In this document: in pieces, positions 21,333 to 30,893 of the stretch
Layout: each line of letters opens with the position of its first letter
How positions within the stretch are numbered: position 1 is the first letter of the stretch
Source: Planctomycetota bacterium
GTDB taxonomy: Bacteria > Planctomycetota > Planctomycetia > Planctomycetales > Planctomycetaceae
DNA length: 64,000 bases
Direction of reading: 5' to 3'
NCBI GenBank assembly: GCA_027623235.1
Contig: JAQBVJ010000015.1
Coordinates: 17,186-81,185, forward strand
Program-made: the position numbers and the translations under genes
The notes under the pieces: model-generated
What the model saw: only the letters and a program-made list of their open reading frames with translations
Databases searched by the model: none
What the model was told of the DNA's origin: nothing

Positions 21333-22691
21333 ATGAGCATCACGCGACTCGTCTTCAACGAAATCCGGCACCGCAAACTCAACTTCGTGCTGACGATTCT
21401 GTCAGTCACGATCGCGGTCGGCTGCCTGACGGGAGCTCAAACATTGCTGCGTTCGGACGAGGTCCAGACCGACGACATCCTCGCCGCGAAGAAGACTGAG
21501 GTCGAAGCAGCGGTGGCCGAGCGGGTGAAGACGGTCGAGGAAGCCGGGAAGGCTCATCAGGATTTCGTGCGGAAGGAGATGCTGAAGCTCGGCTTCAACA
21601 TTCTCATTCTGCCTGAAGAACAGGACGTGTCCGAACTGCTGCTGCACGGGCGGCTGACCGCGACGATGCCGGAGAGCTATGTCGATAAGCTCGCGCAGTC
21701 ATCCGTCATGACAGTCAACCATCTGCTGCCGACCGTCGTCAAACGCGTCGATGTCGAACATGGCGGCACGAAATTCGACGTCGTGCTGCAGGGCACGCGC
21801 GGCGAGGTCCCGATCCTCAACCGCGGACAAAAGAAAATGCTGCTCGCAGCCGTGCCGCCCGGTTCGGTTGTGATCGGTTCCGAAGTGCAGAAGAAGCTCG
21901 GCCTGAAAAAGGCCGACACGCTGACGATCCTGGGCGAGGACTTCACAGTCGCAACGATCAATAAGCCGACGGGATCGATCGACGATGTGACCGTCTGGAT
22001 CGATCTGAAGCAGGCTCAAAAGCTGCTCGGGATGGAGAACCTCATCAATACGATCTTCGCGTTGGAATGCGGGTGTGTCGGCGATCGGCTGGCGCAGATT
22101 CGTGCCGAGGTATCCGCGCTGTTGCCCGGAACGCAGATCGTCGAGGAAGAGGCCAAGGCTCTCACGCGCGCCGAATCACGAGCCAAAGCGGAGGAAGCCG
22201 CGATCCAGGCACTCGCCGATGAGAAGGCCGCGGGGGAGGCAACTCTGAGACGCACCGAGGAAACTCGCATCGACATCGAGGACCGAAACGCGGGGCTGGC
22301 CGGCGTTCTGGTTCCGCTGGTCATGCTGGGCTGCGCGTTGTGGATCGGCTTCCTGGCGTTCGGCAACGTGCGTGAGCGGCAAAGCGAAATCGGAATTCTT
22401 CGTGCCATCGGCCTCAGCTCGAAGCAGATTCTCACGCTCTTCCTCAGCCGCACGCTGTTAACGGGAATCGTTGGCGGAGTGGTCGGCTGCCTGCTGGGTC
22501 TGCAGTTCGGGCTCCAATTCGGCGCGGCCGAGTCACTGGGCATCACGGTCTCGCGACTGTTCGAGGATGGCGATTTGAAATTGCTGGTGATCCTCGCCCC
22601 GATTCTGGCCGTGGTCTTTTCCGCGATCGCCAGCTGGCTGCCAGCCATGATGGCGGCAAAGCAGGATCCGGCCGTGGTCCTTCAGGAATAA
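21333..22691 (+). CDS. ABC transporter permease, FtsX/MacB type
   Basis: This 452-residue protein has one N-terminal membrane helix (LNFVLTILSVTIAVGCLTGA), then a large extracytoplasmic domain, then three C-terminal helices within the FtsX domain (VLVPLVMLGCALWIGFLAFG; LLTGIVGGVVGCLLGLQFG; LLVILAPILAVVFSAIASW). The signature ERQSEIGILRAIGLSSKQI marks the FtsX family. Two charged helical stretches (about 50-85 and 270-315) flank the extracytoplasmic domain and may form a coiled coil. Such permeases move or extract lipids or peptides rather than import solutes. The ATPase gene follows 31 bases later. Confidence 0.9.
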   Translation: MSITRLVFNEIRHRKLNFVLTILSVTIAVGCLTGAQTLLRSDEVQTDDILAAKKTEVEAAVAERVKTVEEAGKAHQDFVRKEMLKLGFNILILPEEQDVSELLLHGRLTATMPESYVDKLAQSSVMTVNHLLPTVVKRVDVEHGGTKFDVVLQGTRGEVPILNRGQKKMLLAAVPPGSVVIGSEVQKKLGLKKADTLTILGEDFTVATINKPTGSIDDVTVWIDLKQAQKLLGMENLINTIFALECGCVGDRLAQIRAEVSALLPGTQIVEEEAKALTRAESRAKAEEAAIQALADEKAAGEATLRRTEETRIDIEDRNAGLAGVLVPLVMLGCALWIGFLAFGNVRERQSEIGILRAIGLSSKQILTLFLSRTLLTGIVGGVVGCLLGLQFGLQFGAAESLGITVSRLFEDGDLKLLVILAPILAVVFSAIASWLPAMMAAKQDPAVVLQE

Positions 22692-22722
22692 TTCGCACAA
22701 ATCGGCAGGACAGGCTGAGCTA

Positions 22723-23418
22723 ATGACAGAAATCCTCGACCTTCAAAAAGTCTGCAAGACGTACCGTGGCCGAAGTGGCGAAGTGCGGGCCGTTGACGGC
22801 GTGAGCCTGTCGCTGGACGCTGGCGAGTTCGTCGCCGTTCGCGGTCCGAGTGGCTGTGGCAAGTCGACGTTGCTGCTGTTGTCGGGAGGTCTGCTCGCAC
22901 CGGACAGTGGCGATGTCACCGTCGCTGGCGAAGAACCGTATCTCATGTCGACCGATGCCCGTTCGCGATTTCGAGCGGCCAACATTGGCTTCGTGTTTCA
23001 GCAGTTTCACCTCGTGCCGTATCTCTCGGTCCTGGAAAATGTCCTCGCCCCGTCGATTGCCAACAAAACGGCGGCGGCTGACGAGACGCTGACGCGGGCT
23101 CGAAGTCTCGTCGTTCATTTTGGTCTGGAAGATCGCATCGACCACGTGCCGGGCGAATTGAGCAGTGGCGAACGGCAGCGCACGGCACTCGCGCGAGCTC
23201 TCCTGAATCAGCCGAAACTGCTGTTGGCAGACGAACCGACGGGAAATCTGGATGAGGAAAATGCCGAGCTCGTGCTCACGCACCTCGGCGAATTTGCGGC
23301 CAGCGGCGGTGCTGTGCTGCTGGTCACGCATGATGCCAGCGCGGCAGCCAGAGCCAGCCGCACGGTGTTTCTTGACAGCGGAAAAGTCGTGACGGACGAC
23401 GCGGCGACAGCCAGTTGA
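22723..23418 (+). CDS. ABC transporter ATP-binding protein, LolD/MacB type
   Basis: This 231-residue ATPase is complete: Walker A GPSGCGKSTLL (about 44-54), Q-loop in FVFQQFHLVPYLSVLENV, signature LSSGERQRTALARAL, Walker B LLLADEPTGNLD and the H-loop VTHD. The LVPYLSVLENV and GNLDEEN context is typical of LolD/MacB/FtsE-like ATPases. It pairs with the permease just upstream, in an operon with 31 bases between them. Its substrate is unknown; export or lipoprotein/lipid handling is likely for this class. Confidence 0.92.
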   Translation: MTEILDLQKVCKTYRGRSGEVRAVDGVSLSLDAGEFVAVRGPSGCGKSTLLLLSGGLLAPDSGDVTVAGEEPYLMSTDARSRFRAANIGFVFQQFHLVPYLSVLENVLAPSIANKTAAADETLTRARSLVVHFGLEDRIDHVPGELSSGERQRTALARALLNQPKLLLADEPTGNLDEENAELVLTHLGEFAASGGAVLLVTHDASAAARASRTVFLDSGKVVTDDAATAS

Positions 23419-23488
23419 AAGTGGCGCACGGCGTCCGGACGAGGGTCGCTTTCCCAGGCAAAACCGGGCGGCGAGCGGCGCTACGGAT

Positions 23489-25672
23489 TCACCGACCGGT
23501 CGTCGAAGGCAGCGTCTGCAGTCTGCCGATTCGATTGGAGAGCTCGGTTCGAAGACGAATCTCTGTTGCCGGAGTTTTCTTCAGAAGCAGATTGAGCGTG
23601 ACGATGGCCTCGGCAGTTCGACCCGTTTCGACCTGAGACTCGGCCCGCGCGATTTCGACGTCAGGCTCCTGCCGCGACGTTCGGTGCGAAAGCACTTCAA
23701 CCACTTTTAATGCACGATCAAATTCGCGGCGGTCTCGCAGCAGCCCGCGTAGCGCGAGACCACTTTGAATATTCTGCGGCTCAATCTGATTTGCGAGTGA
23801 CAATCGGGCCTCAGCTTCGGTCGATTCGCCAAGCTTCCTGTAAGCCAGCGCGAGGTTGTAGTTAACGCGGAACGAGTGGGGTTCAAGTTCGTCGGCTTTC
23901 AGCAGGGCCGTCACGGCTTTCTGCGGTTCATTCTGAAGGTACCAGTACCAGCCGATCATCCCTTCACCGTACGCGTCGTCCGGGTCCAATTCAGAAACGG
24001 CCTGCCAGTGTTTCAGAGCTTTCCCGGTCTCACCGGTCGCGGCGAACAACGTGCCGAGCCGGCCGTGAGCCTTCGCATGATCGGGCTTTTCAACAAGCAG
24101 TTGTTCGAGCGTGGCGATGGCCGCACCCGTTTTCCTTTCCGCCAGCTGATTCTCGGCCCGGGAAAATTCCTGAGCGATGCGAAGGTACTTGCCCGATGTC
24201 CGCTGGAATTTCTCTTGGACCTCATTGGACGGCGAGAACCCGAGTGAGCGGCGGTACGCTTCGACGGCTGCCAGGAATCGGTACTCGCCGCTCAAACGGT
24301 CGCCTTCCTGATGTTCCCGCTCAGCGAGTGACTTCGAAAGACGCGCGGCCTCTTTGCGTGACTCATCGCCGGTCTGGCGGGAATGCCATTCCAGCAGCAC
24401 CTCATCGCGCGCGGTCAGGTCGACGGCGATGCGGTGTTCCCAGCGCGGGGCGGCGGGGTACAGCGCGTCGGCTTTCGTATCAAAATTCACCTGTATCTTG
24501 TTCCGCTTCGGCATATGACAGCCGACGCAGTTTTTCTGAACCGGCTCCGGCAGCCGCGGCTGCTCCCGACAGTGCTCCTGCTGGTGGCAGCTCATGCACG
24601 CGCTTTGCTGTGTGCCGTGCTGCTCTTTCCGGGAAACGTGCGGGCTGTGGCAGGTGGTACAAGTCAGCGAGTCGCTTTCCTGATAACACTTGCTGAGCTT
24701 CAAGTAGGCCGTCTGATTGGCGACGTGGTCGTTCTCCGGATTTCGCGTGACGAGCGACCGGTACGTTTCGGCGAGAGGTGTTCCCGGGCGGTAAGAAAAC
24801 GCAGCGTGCCGGTGCTTCATGGAGTTGCTGTGGCAGTACGCACACAGATCCATCTGCAGATCGCGGCTGAGCAGCGCCGGACGAACGATGTGCATCGGCG
24901 ATTTTTCGGCCGGGTTCAGCTCATGAAATTCGACGTGGTTCTTTGCCGGTCCGTGACAGGCTTCGCAGGTGACTCCGGCAATCAAAGATTCGGGTCGGTA
25001 CTGGTTCTTCGTACCGGGAACGTGCTCAAGCCATGTATTGTGACACTCGACACACCGGGGAGTTGTCTCTCTCGCGTCAGCAGAATCGAACGAGGTAACT
25101 CCCCACTCCTGCAGCGGGTACAGCCAGCTCATCGGCAGCTCAAAGAGGCTGTCGTCCTTCCAGGTGAAGTAGACCTCGTCTGTCCCGGCATCGTACCCGT
25201 ACATCAGCGAGATGGGAGCAACGTTTCGTTCGATTCCTGACGGTGTTGCCCGCAGAGCGATCTGGACGAAGTCCTCGCCATTTTTCCGCATTTCAAAACG
25301 GACACCGCCGCGAGGTGGCTGGTACTCCGCATCTCCGGTTTGAAACGCCGCCGGCATCGTCTTGTCGCTCGCGGCGACGCAGGCGAGGTAGTGGCGGCTC
25401 TGGCGAAATTCGTGCACTCGCTCCTTGTGGCACGCCGAGCATTTTTCCGGACCGACATAGCCAGCGGGATTCACATAAGGAGCCTTCGGTTCCGGCCCGC
25501 CCTTCGTTTCCGACCCGCTCTGTGATGACAGCGGCTCTTCCGACTGATCCGGTTCGACCTCGCCTCGAGGCCAGAAGCCGTAAGTCGCGATCGCGCATCC
25601 AGCGACCAGTGCGACCAGCCATTTCCATTGGCGGCTGGTGCGGTTGTCCCCGGTGTTGTCTGCCGTCGTCAT
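23489..25672 (-). CDS. Seven-haem c-type cytochrome with C-terminal TPR array
   Basis: This 727-residue protein has an N-terminal membrane anchor (WKWLVALVAGCAIATYGFW, about 16-34). Seven CxxCH haem sites follow between about residue 78 and 385: CSACH, CVECH, CEACH, CAYCH, CTTCH, CMSCH and CVGCH. The region resembles cytochrome c554/NrfA-type multihaem proteins. From about residue 470 to the end there are TPR-like helical pairs (HAKAHGRLGTLFAATGETGK, HSFRVNYNLALAYRKLGEST). It faces the periplasmic side, probably in electron transfer or as a redox sensor/scaffold. ATG 25672 is used; GTG 25687 is an alternative. It is the last of four co-directional genes after hemG. Confidence 0.85.
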   Translation of the reverse strand: MTTADNTGDNRTSRQWKWLVALVAGCAIATYGFWPRGEVEPDQSEEPLSSQSGSETKGGPEPKAPYVNPAGYVGPEKCSACHKERVHEFRQSRHYLACVAASDKTMPAAFQTGDAEYQPPRGGVRFEMRKNGEDFVQIALRATPSGIERNVAPISLMYGYDAGTDEVYFTWKDDSLFELPMSWLYPLQEWGVTSFDSADARETTPRCVECHNTWLEHVPGTKNQYRPESLIAGVTCEACHGPAKNHVEFHELNPAEKSPMHIVRPALLSRDLQMDLCAYCHSNSMKHRHAAFSYRPGTPLAETYRSLVTRNPENDHVANQTAYLKLSKCYQESDSLTCTTCHSPHVSRKEQHGTQQSACMSCHQQEHCREQPRLPEPVQKNCVGCHMPKRNKIQVNFDTKADALYPAAPRWEHRIAVDLTARDEVLLEWHSRQTGDESRKEAARLSKSLAEREHQEGDRLSGEYRFLAAVEAYRRSLGFSPSNEVQEKFQRTSGKYLRIAQEFSRAENQLAERKTGAAIATLEQLLVEKPDHAKAHGRLGTLFAATGETGKALKHWQAVSELDPDDAYGEGMIGWYWYLQNEPQKAVTALLKADELEPHSFRVNYNLALAYRKLGESTEAEARLSLANQIEPQNIQSGLALRGLLRDRREFDRALKVVEVLSHRTSRQEPDVEIARAESQVETGRTAEAIVTLNLLLKKTPATEIRLRTELSNRIGRLQTLPSTTGR

Positions 25673-25843
25673 GTTTCGGCCTGTCACTTGACCACACGGG
25701 CTCGCTGCGAAAACGGATCGTTGATCGTACGAGACCGGTCAGATGTTGGGAAGCTGCCGTGAGGCGGATGGCAGAACGGTTTGTGCCGGCCACCAAGAGA
25801 AACGCTCAACTGCTGCAGACAACCGCCATGTGTGCAGGGACTT

Positions 25844-25865
25844 CGTCAGGCGGAGCCTGACCTAC
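25844..25865. repeat. GTAG palindrome (GGTCAGGCTCCGCCTGAC version) overlapping the hemG stop
   Basis: Read on the minus strand it is GTAGGTCAGGCTCCGCCTGA then CG, a perfect hairpin GTCAGGC-TCC-GCCTGAC with the GTAG foot. The TAG of the foot (25862-25864) is the hemG stop codon. The same sequence recurs at 27396-27417. Confidence 0.9.
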
Positions 25866-27331
25866 TTCATGACGCGTTCGGCTGCGGATTCGGCGCTGGC
25901 GATGCAGTCGGGCAGGCCGACACCGCGATAGGCGTTTCCGGCCAGCTCGATGCCGGGCAGAGAATCGGTCAGCTCAAAGATTCGGTCGACTCGCTGAACG
26001 TGGCCAAGATGGTACTGCGGCATGGCTCGATTCCACCGGACGACGTCCATGAAGTCGGGCTCGCCCCGCACGCCGAGCATCCCGGTGAGTTCCTCGGAGA
26101 CGATCCGCGTGATTTCGTCGTCGCTCAGTTCGAGCAGTTCCGGTTGCATCGCACCTCCGACAAAGGTGCGGAGCAGAACGCGCCCGTCGGGAGCTCGCCC
26201 CGGAAACTTGCGGCTTGAAAAAGAAACGGCCAGCAGCTTGCGGTTCTCCGCCGCCGGAATGACCAGACCGAACGAGTTCAGCGGATGAGCGATGTCGGCC
26301 AGCCGGTGCCCGCTGACGACAATCGCCGTCGAGGCATACTCGATCTCGCCGAGCAGTTTCTGAAGTTCCATGAGGTCCGACGAAGGGGCACTCGCTGCCG
26401 CGTTTCCGGCAGCCAGTCCGCCAAGCAGGCCGCTCGTCACGTAAGCCGGCGTCGCGAAGACAACACGGTCGAACTCACGCGACTCGGAGGCCGTTTGAAC
26501 CAGCAGCGCTCCGCTTCCGGCTCGCGAAACCGACTCGACAGCCGCTTCAAATCGAACGTCGGCTCTGGTGGAGATCGTCGTTCGGAGTTTCTCCAGGAGG
26601 TCGGAGATTCCGCCGCGCAGTGTCGCGAACAGACCGTAGCGGGCGCCGGCCCCGTGCTGCTCTGCCTGAGTTGCCGCCTGCTTCCGCGTGGCGAGGATCA
26701 GACTGCGATGTTCGGCTTCCATGTCGAGAAACCGCGGCATCGTTGCGGCCAGGCTGAGCTTCTCCGGGTCGCTCGTGTAGATGCCACCGACCAGGGGCTG
26801 CACGATCCGCTCGAGGGCTTCTTTCCCGAATCGACGTCGAACAAACGCAGCGAGCGATTCATCAGGCAGAACCTCGCCACGACCGGCTCTGCGTCGAGGC
26901 ACGAAGAACTCAAGACCCATCCGCAACTTGCCGAGCGGCGAGAAAATCGGCGACTTCAGTATCGGCCAGACTTTTGCCGGGCTGAGCAGCATGAACCCGT
27001 CCGGCACGGGAACCGGTTTCCCGTTCCTCAGAACGAGCGATCCGCGATACGTCGTCTCCGTCGAAATCAGCTCGTCAGCCAGGCCGATCCGCTCGCAAAG
27101 GCGAATGCACGCGGGCTTGTTCGTGATGAAACTGTCGGCTCCGGTCTCGACCAGGTAATCACCGATCCGTCTGGTCCGGGCGACTCCGCCGGCCTTGTCG
27201 GTCGCTTCGAACAACGTCAGCTCGACCGGCTGCGCTTCGCTTTCGGCCAGTTCGAGCACTCGATGCGCCGCCGCGAGGCCGGTGATGCCTCCGCCGATGA
27301 TCGCGATTCGTTTTCGAGGAACGTCCGACAT
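25862..27331 (-). CDS. hemG: Protoporphyrinogen oxidase, oxygen-dependent HemY type
   Basis: This 489-residue FAD enzyme oxidises protoporphyrinogen IX to protoporphyrin IX (or coproporphyrinogen III in the coproporphyrin branch) in haem synthesis. The N-terminal dinucleotide-binding motif is IAIIGGGITGLAAAHRVLEL. Other family marks are GGVARTRRIGDYLVETGADS, the PLVGGIYTSDPEKLSLAATM segment and the C-terminal ELAGNAYRGVGLPDCIASA, the second FAD contact. The length fits HemY/PgoX. ATG is at 27329-27331, eleven bases from a degenerate GTAG palindrome. hemE lies immediately upstream in the same direction, and a multihaem cytochrome follows. The symbol could equally be hemY by some conventions. 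Confidence 0.93.
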   Translation of the reverse strand: MSDVPRKRIAIIGGGITGLAAAHRVLELAESEAQPVELTLFEATDKAGGVARTRRIGDYLVETGADSFITNKPACIRLCERIGLADELISTETTYRGSLVLRNGKPVPVPDGFMLLSPAKVWPILKSPIFSPLGKLRMGLEFFVPRRRAGRGEVLPDESLAAFVRRRFGKEALERIVQPLVGGIYTSDPEKLSLAATMPRFLDMEAEHRSLILATRKQAATQAEQHGAGARYGLFATLRGGISDLLEKLRTTISTRADVRFEAAVESVSRAGSGALLVQTASESREFDRVVFATPAYVTSGLLGGLAAGNAAASAPSSDLMELQKLLGEIEYASTAIVVSGHRLADIAHPLNSFGLVIPAAENRKLLAVSFSSRKFPGRAPDGRVLLRTFVGGAMQPELLELSDDEITRIVSEELTGMLGVRGEPDFMDVVRWNRAMPQYHLGHVQRVDRIFELTDSLPGIELAGNAYRGVGLPDCIASAESAAERVMK

Positions 27332-27341
27332 GGCGCCGTCT

Positions 27342-27417
27342 GTCGGTCAGGCTCTGCCTGACGGAGTCCTGCTTCAGAGAGATAAGAGTTAACTTCGTCA
27401 GGCGGAGCCTGACCTAC
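27342..27417. repeat. Inverted pair of GTAG palindromes between hemE and hemG
   Basis: The left copy GTCGGTCAGGCTCTGCCTGA (27342-27361) differs from the consensus at two positions, and the right copy is the inverted perfect form ending in CTAC at 27417. Together they form a BIME-like pair filling nearly the whole 82-base gap. The TAG of the right foot (27414-27416) is the hemE stop codon, and the left copy sits in the leader of hemG where it could mask or shape the start region. Confidence 0.9.
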
Positions 27418-28448
27418 AGGCCTTCGTGGACGATCTCGACGAGGGCCTTCACGTTGTCTGGCGGGACTTCCGGGAAGACACCGTGGCCAAGATTGAAAAT
27501 GTGCCCGGTCGGGCCGGCAGCCTTCAGGACATCGTGAGCTCGCTTCTTCAACGTGTCGACATCGGCCAGTAGAGAAACAGGATCGAGGTTGCCCTGCACG
27601 GCGCGGTCCGGGCCGAGCATCGCTCGCGCGTCGGCCATGTCGACCCGCCAGTCGAGCCCGATGATCTGGCCCCCGGCTTCCGCAAGAAGCGGTAACAACG
27701 CGGGGTTTCCGGTGAGGAAATTAATGGTCGGAATCTCAGACGGCAGACCGTCCAGCACCGCCGTCGTGTGCGGCAGGACGAACTCGCGATAGTCGCTCGG
27801 CGAAAGACACCCGGCCCACGAGTCAAAGATCTGCACGGCCTGACAGCCGGCTTCAATCTGTGCCGTGAGGTACCGAATCAGTGTCGAAGTGAGCGTCTCC
27901 ATCAGAGCGTGCCAGGCTCCCGGGTCGCGGTACATGATTCGTTTTGTGTTGAGGTAATTCCGCGAGCCGCCACCCTCGATTGCGTACGACGCGAGCGTAA
28001 ACGGACAACCGGCAAAGCCGAGCAGCGGGATGTCTGCGGGCAGGTCCCGTCGAACAAGCTTCACCGTATCGAAAACGAAATGGAGCGACTCCATCGAGTC
28101 CAGCCGTTTGAGGCGGTCGACCTCGCTGGCTTCCCGGATGGGGTTGTGAATGACCGGTCCCTCGCCCTTTTGATACTCCAGATCCATCCCCATCGGCTCG
28201 AGCAGCGGCAGCAGATCGGCAAACAGGATCGCCGCGTCCACGCCGAGAATCCGCTGCGCATCGAGCGTGACCTGAGCGGCCAGTTCGGGCGTTTTGCAGA
28301 GCTCGATGAAGGTGACTTTGTTGCGGACTTCCATGTATTCCGGGAGGTACCGCCCGGCCTGCCGCATGATCCAGACCGGCGTCGCATCGACAGCTTCGCC
28401 GCGAGCGGCCTTCAGGAATCGGCAGTTTTTCAGTTCTTCGGTGATCAC
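27414..28448 (-). CDS. hemE: Uroporphyrinogen decarboxylase
   Basis: This 344-residue enzyme converts uroporphyrinogen III to coproporphyrinogen III in the cytoplasm. The N-terminal signature PVWIMRQAGRYLPEY (about 24-38) with its Arg/Gln contacts is intact, followed by ILFADLLPLLEPMGMDLEY and GFAGCPFTLASYAIEG. Late motifs are QIFDSWAGCLSPSDY and FNLGHGVFPEVPPDNV. The frame is open to 28742, but that part overlaps the upstream gene's repeat and tail. GTG 28448 (VITEELKN) fits the family start. The stop is the TAG of a GTAG repeat. The next gene downstream is hemG, giving consecutive haem steps. Confidence 0.95.
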   Translation of the reverse strand: MITEELKNCRFLKAARGEAVDATPVWIMRQAGRYLPEYMEVRNKVTFIELCKTPELAAQVTLDAQRILGVDAAILFADLLPLLEPMGMDLEYQKGEGPVIHNPIREASEVDRLKRLDSMESLHFVFDTVKLVRRDLPADIPLLGFAGCPFTLASYAIEGGGSRNYLNTKRIMYRDPGAWHALMETLTSTLIRYLTAQIEAGCQAVQIFDSWAGCLSPSDYREFVLPHTTAVLDGLPSEIPTINFLTGNPALLPLLAEAGGQIIGLDWRVDMADARAMLGPDRAVQGNLDPVSLLADVDTLKKRAHDVLKAAGPTGHIFNLGHGVFPEVPPDNVKALVEIVHEGL

Positions 28449-28461
28449 GTCGAGCCTGCGA

Positions 28462-28527
28462 GTAGGGCCGGTTCCCACCGGCCGTTGGTCTTGTTGCGTG
28501 AAAGCGGCCGGTGGGAACCGGCCCTGC
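28462..28527. repeat. Inverted pair of GTAG palindromes (GGCCGGTTCCCACCGGCC version)
   Basis: The left copy is GTAGGGCCGGTTCCCACCGG then CC (28462-28483), and the right, inverted copy ends GGGAACCGGCCCTGC (to 28527), with the foot changed from CTAC to CTGC. Both form strong GC hairpins. The pair fills the gap between the sulfatase stop (28529) and the hemE start (28448) and may act as a terminator or attenuator. Confidence 0.88.
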
Positions 28528-28528
28528 G

Positions 28529-30142
28529 TTATGCCTTCTTCTTTTTGTTTTGAGCCGGGCGGAAGCCGGGTTTGAGGCTTGGCGGATCCTTCGGCACAGA
28601 GCCCGCATCGTCCGGGACCTGGTACTGTTTCTGAAGCCGTTTGACCTCGCTGGTCAGTTTCTTCACGACGCCCGCGTATTCGGGGTCGGCGTACACGCTT
28701 TTCATTTCGCGCGGGTCTTTCTCCAGATCGTAGAGTTCCCACTCGTCAAGATTATAAAAGTGAATCAGCTTGTACCGATCCGTGCGGACACCGTAATGAC
28801 GCCTCACCATGTGTGCCGCCCGGCGGTCGCCGTAGAACTCGTAGTAGTGATAATAAAGGCTGTCGCGCCAGTCTTTCGCAGCGGGATTGCCGAACAGCGG
28901 GGTGAGGCTGACTCCCTGCATGTCCGCTGGAATATCGACGCCAGCGATGTCCAGAAACGTTTCGCCAAAGTCGAGGTTTGACGTCAACGCCTCGCACTTC
29001 GAACCCGCCTTAATGCGGCCCGGCCAGCGAACCATCAGCGGCATCCGAAACGATTCTTCATACATGAACCGTTTGTCGAACCAGCCGTGGTCGCCGAGAT
29101 AAAAGCCCTGGTCGGATGAGTAAATCACGACGGTGTTCTTTGCGAGACCCGATTCGTCGAGCCAGTCGAGCACTCGCCCGATGTTGTCGTCGACCGAAGC
29201 GACGCAACGCAGGTAGTCCTTCATGTATCGCTGGTATTTCCAGCGGACGAGGTCTTTGCCCTGCAGGTTGGCTTTGCGGAATTCGTCGTTTTTCGGCTCG
29301 TATGCAGCATTCCACGTCGCGAGCTGTTCGGGAGTGAGATTCCTCGGAGGGGTCAGCTTCAGGTCAAAAGCCGTCATCGTTTTCGCAATCGTCATATCCT
29401 GCTGCTTCGCAGCGGAACCTCGCCCTTCGTAATCGTCGAACAGGTTATCGGGTTCGGGGATCGTGACGTCGTCGTACATCGTCAGGTGCTTCGGACTGGG
29501 TTGCCAATTCCGGTGCGGGGCCTTGTGCTGAAACATCAGCATGAACGGCTTGTCCTGGTCGCGGCCCTCCTTCAGCCAGTCGAGAGCCAGGTCGGTGATG
29601 ATGTCCGTCGTGTAGCCGGTGTGTTTGACGAGCTTCCCGTTCTTGAACATCGGCGGGTTGTAGTACGGCCCCTGGCCCTGAAGGATTTCCCAATAGTCAA
29701 AGCCCTGCGGATCGCTCTTGCCACCGTGCCCCAGGTGCCACTTGCCGATCACGGCTGTCTGATAGCCAACCTGCTGCAGCAGCTTCGGAAACACCTGCTG
29801 ACCGCAGTCGAACTTGTTGCCGTTCTGCAGAAAACCGTTCAGGTGCGAGTGCTTGCCGGTGAGGATGACCGCGCGGCTCGGTCCGCAAATGGAATTGGTG
29901 CAGAAGCAATTCTCAAAAAGCATCCCTTCGTTGGCGATACGGTCGAGGTTCGGTGTCTTATTAACTTGAGAGCCGTAAGCACTGATCGAGTGAGACGCGT
30001 GATCGTCGGTAAAGATGAGAAGAATGTTTGGCCGCTCGGCCGCACGCAAAGCACCGGCGAGGCTCAATACGAAAACGAGGGCACTCGCCTTCAACACGAA
30101 ACCACGAAGCCGGGGGAGCGACGAAATGAAACTGACAGTCAT
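28529..30142 (-). CDS. Secreted type I sulfatase
   Basis: This 537-residue protein has a signal peptide (about 15-34, [20 protein letters not shown]). The sulfatase core starts [19 protein letters not shown], where the two Asp bind calcium. The modification motif is C86-G-P-S-R90, so the Cys should be converted to formylglycine. Further landmarks are [13 protein letters not shown] and [19 protein letters not shown]. It probably removes sulfate from a marine polysaccharide. The C-terminus is Lys-rich. ATG 30142 is chosen because the signal peptide starts there; the frame runs upstream to 30259. The FGE needed to activate it is encoded at 34741. Confidence 0.93.
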   Translation of the reverse strand: MTVSFISSLPRLRGFVLKASALVFVLSLAGALRAAERPNILLIFTDDHASHSISAYGSQVNKTPNLDRIANEGMLFENCFCTNSICGPSRAVILTGKHSHLNGFLQNGNKFDCGQQVFPKLLQQVGYQTAVIGKWHLGHGGKSDPQGFDYWEILQGQGPYYNPPMFKNGKLVKHTGYTTDIITDLALDWLKEGRDQDKPFMLMFQHKAPHRNWQPSPKHLTMYDDVTIPEPDNLFDDYEGRGSAAKQQDMTIAKTMTAFDLKLTPPRNLTPEQLATWNAAYEPKNDEFRKANLQGKDLVRWKYQRYMKDYLRCVASVDDNIGRVLDWLDESGLAKNTVVIYSSDQGFYLGDHGWFDKRFMYEESFRMPLMVRWPGRIKAGSKCEALTSNLDFGETFLDIAGVDIPADMQGVSLTPLFGNPAAKDWRDSLYYHYYEFYGDRRAAHMVRRHYGVRTDRYKLIHFYNLDEWELYDLEKDPREMKSVYADPEYAGVVKKLTSEVKRLQKQYQVPDDAGSVPKDPPSLKPGFRPAQNKKKKA

Positions 30143-30432
30143 GAGAAAATCCAACTCGAAATTCGATTTCACTGCGGAGTCAGCTCGCTGGCTCGTATTA
30201 AAAAGACCGGCAAATCCGGTCGTGCGACGCAGTTTAGCGAGGCATGCAGAAACTGGCATCCGTATGCCATCCCGGCAGACGGCGGCCTCCCGGCACTCCC
30301 GCGAACCAAACCGCGTAACGTGTTGTCCTGGCAGGAAGTTGCATCCGCGGCCGCCGACTCTCGGCGGTTCGGCATGCTCGTTGCATACACTCAGTGAGAA
30401 GGCACGATCCCATGCTGAAACGGGAGCTGATC

Positions 30433-30879
30433 ATGGTTGAGAATTCCGACAATCGAACAGTGCGAAAACTGACCGCCGCAGAGGGCTACCTCGAGCTGGA
30501 TCTCCCAAAGCTGGCTCTGGAAGAACTCGCGTCAATTGGCAACCCCGGCGAGTATCAGCTTCCGGTTTTGTGGATGACAGGTGAGGCTCTCAAAGCCGAT
30601 GGCCGCTTCGAAGAAGCCGTCGCCCCGCTGAAGCTCGTCGCCGAATCTGTCTCGGGACCAATCAGCGCCCGAGCCTGGAAGTCGCTGTCCGACTGCCTGG
30701 AGAAATCCGCTCGCCCGATCCCGGCCGAAGAAGCCGCCACCGCTCGCAGCGTCATCCCGCAATCGGCCGCCGAGCCAGCTCGAGTCAACGTGCAGATTCC
30801 CGGATTTGGCACACTCACGTTCGCTGCCAAAGATGGAGCCATCACGATTCAGGTCGAACCGCAGAAGCCGATGCAGTAA
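30433..30879 (+). CDS. Small hypothetical protein with TPR-like region
   Basis: This 148-residue cytoplasmic protein has no signal peptide. Residues about 10-95 look like two or three TPR-like helical pairs (AAEGYLELDLPKLALEELAS, WMTGEALKADGRFEEAVAPL, WKSLSDCLEK). The C-terminus is a short beta segment (VNVQIPGFGTLTFAAKDGAI). I do not know the family. I chose ATG 30433 because GGGAG lies six bases before it; GTG 30394 and ATG 30412 are in frame upstream. A terminator-like hairpin follows at 30894. Confidence 0.7.
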   Translation: MVENSDNRTVRKLTAAEGYLELDLPKLALEELASIGNPGEYQLPVLWMTGEALKADGRFEEAVAPLKLVAESVSGPISARAWKSLSDCLEKSARPIPAEEAATARSVIPQSAAEPARVNVQIPGFGTLTFAAKDGAITIQVEPQKPMQ

Positions 30880-30893
30880 TTCTTCGGCCAGGG

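Noticed and set aside
28449..28742. Longer N-terminus for HemE
   Set aside because: The extra frame crosses the repeat pair and the sulfatase tail and has Arg/Gly-rich shadow composition; the GTG at 28448 matches the family start.
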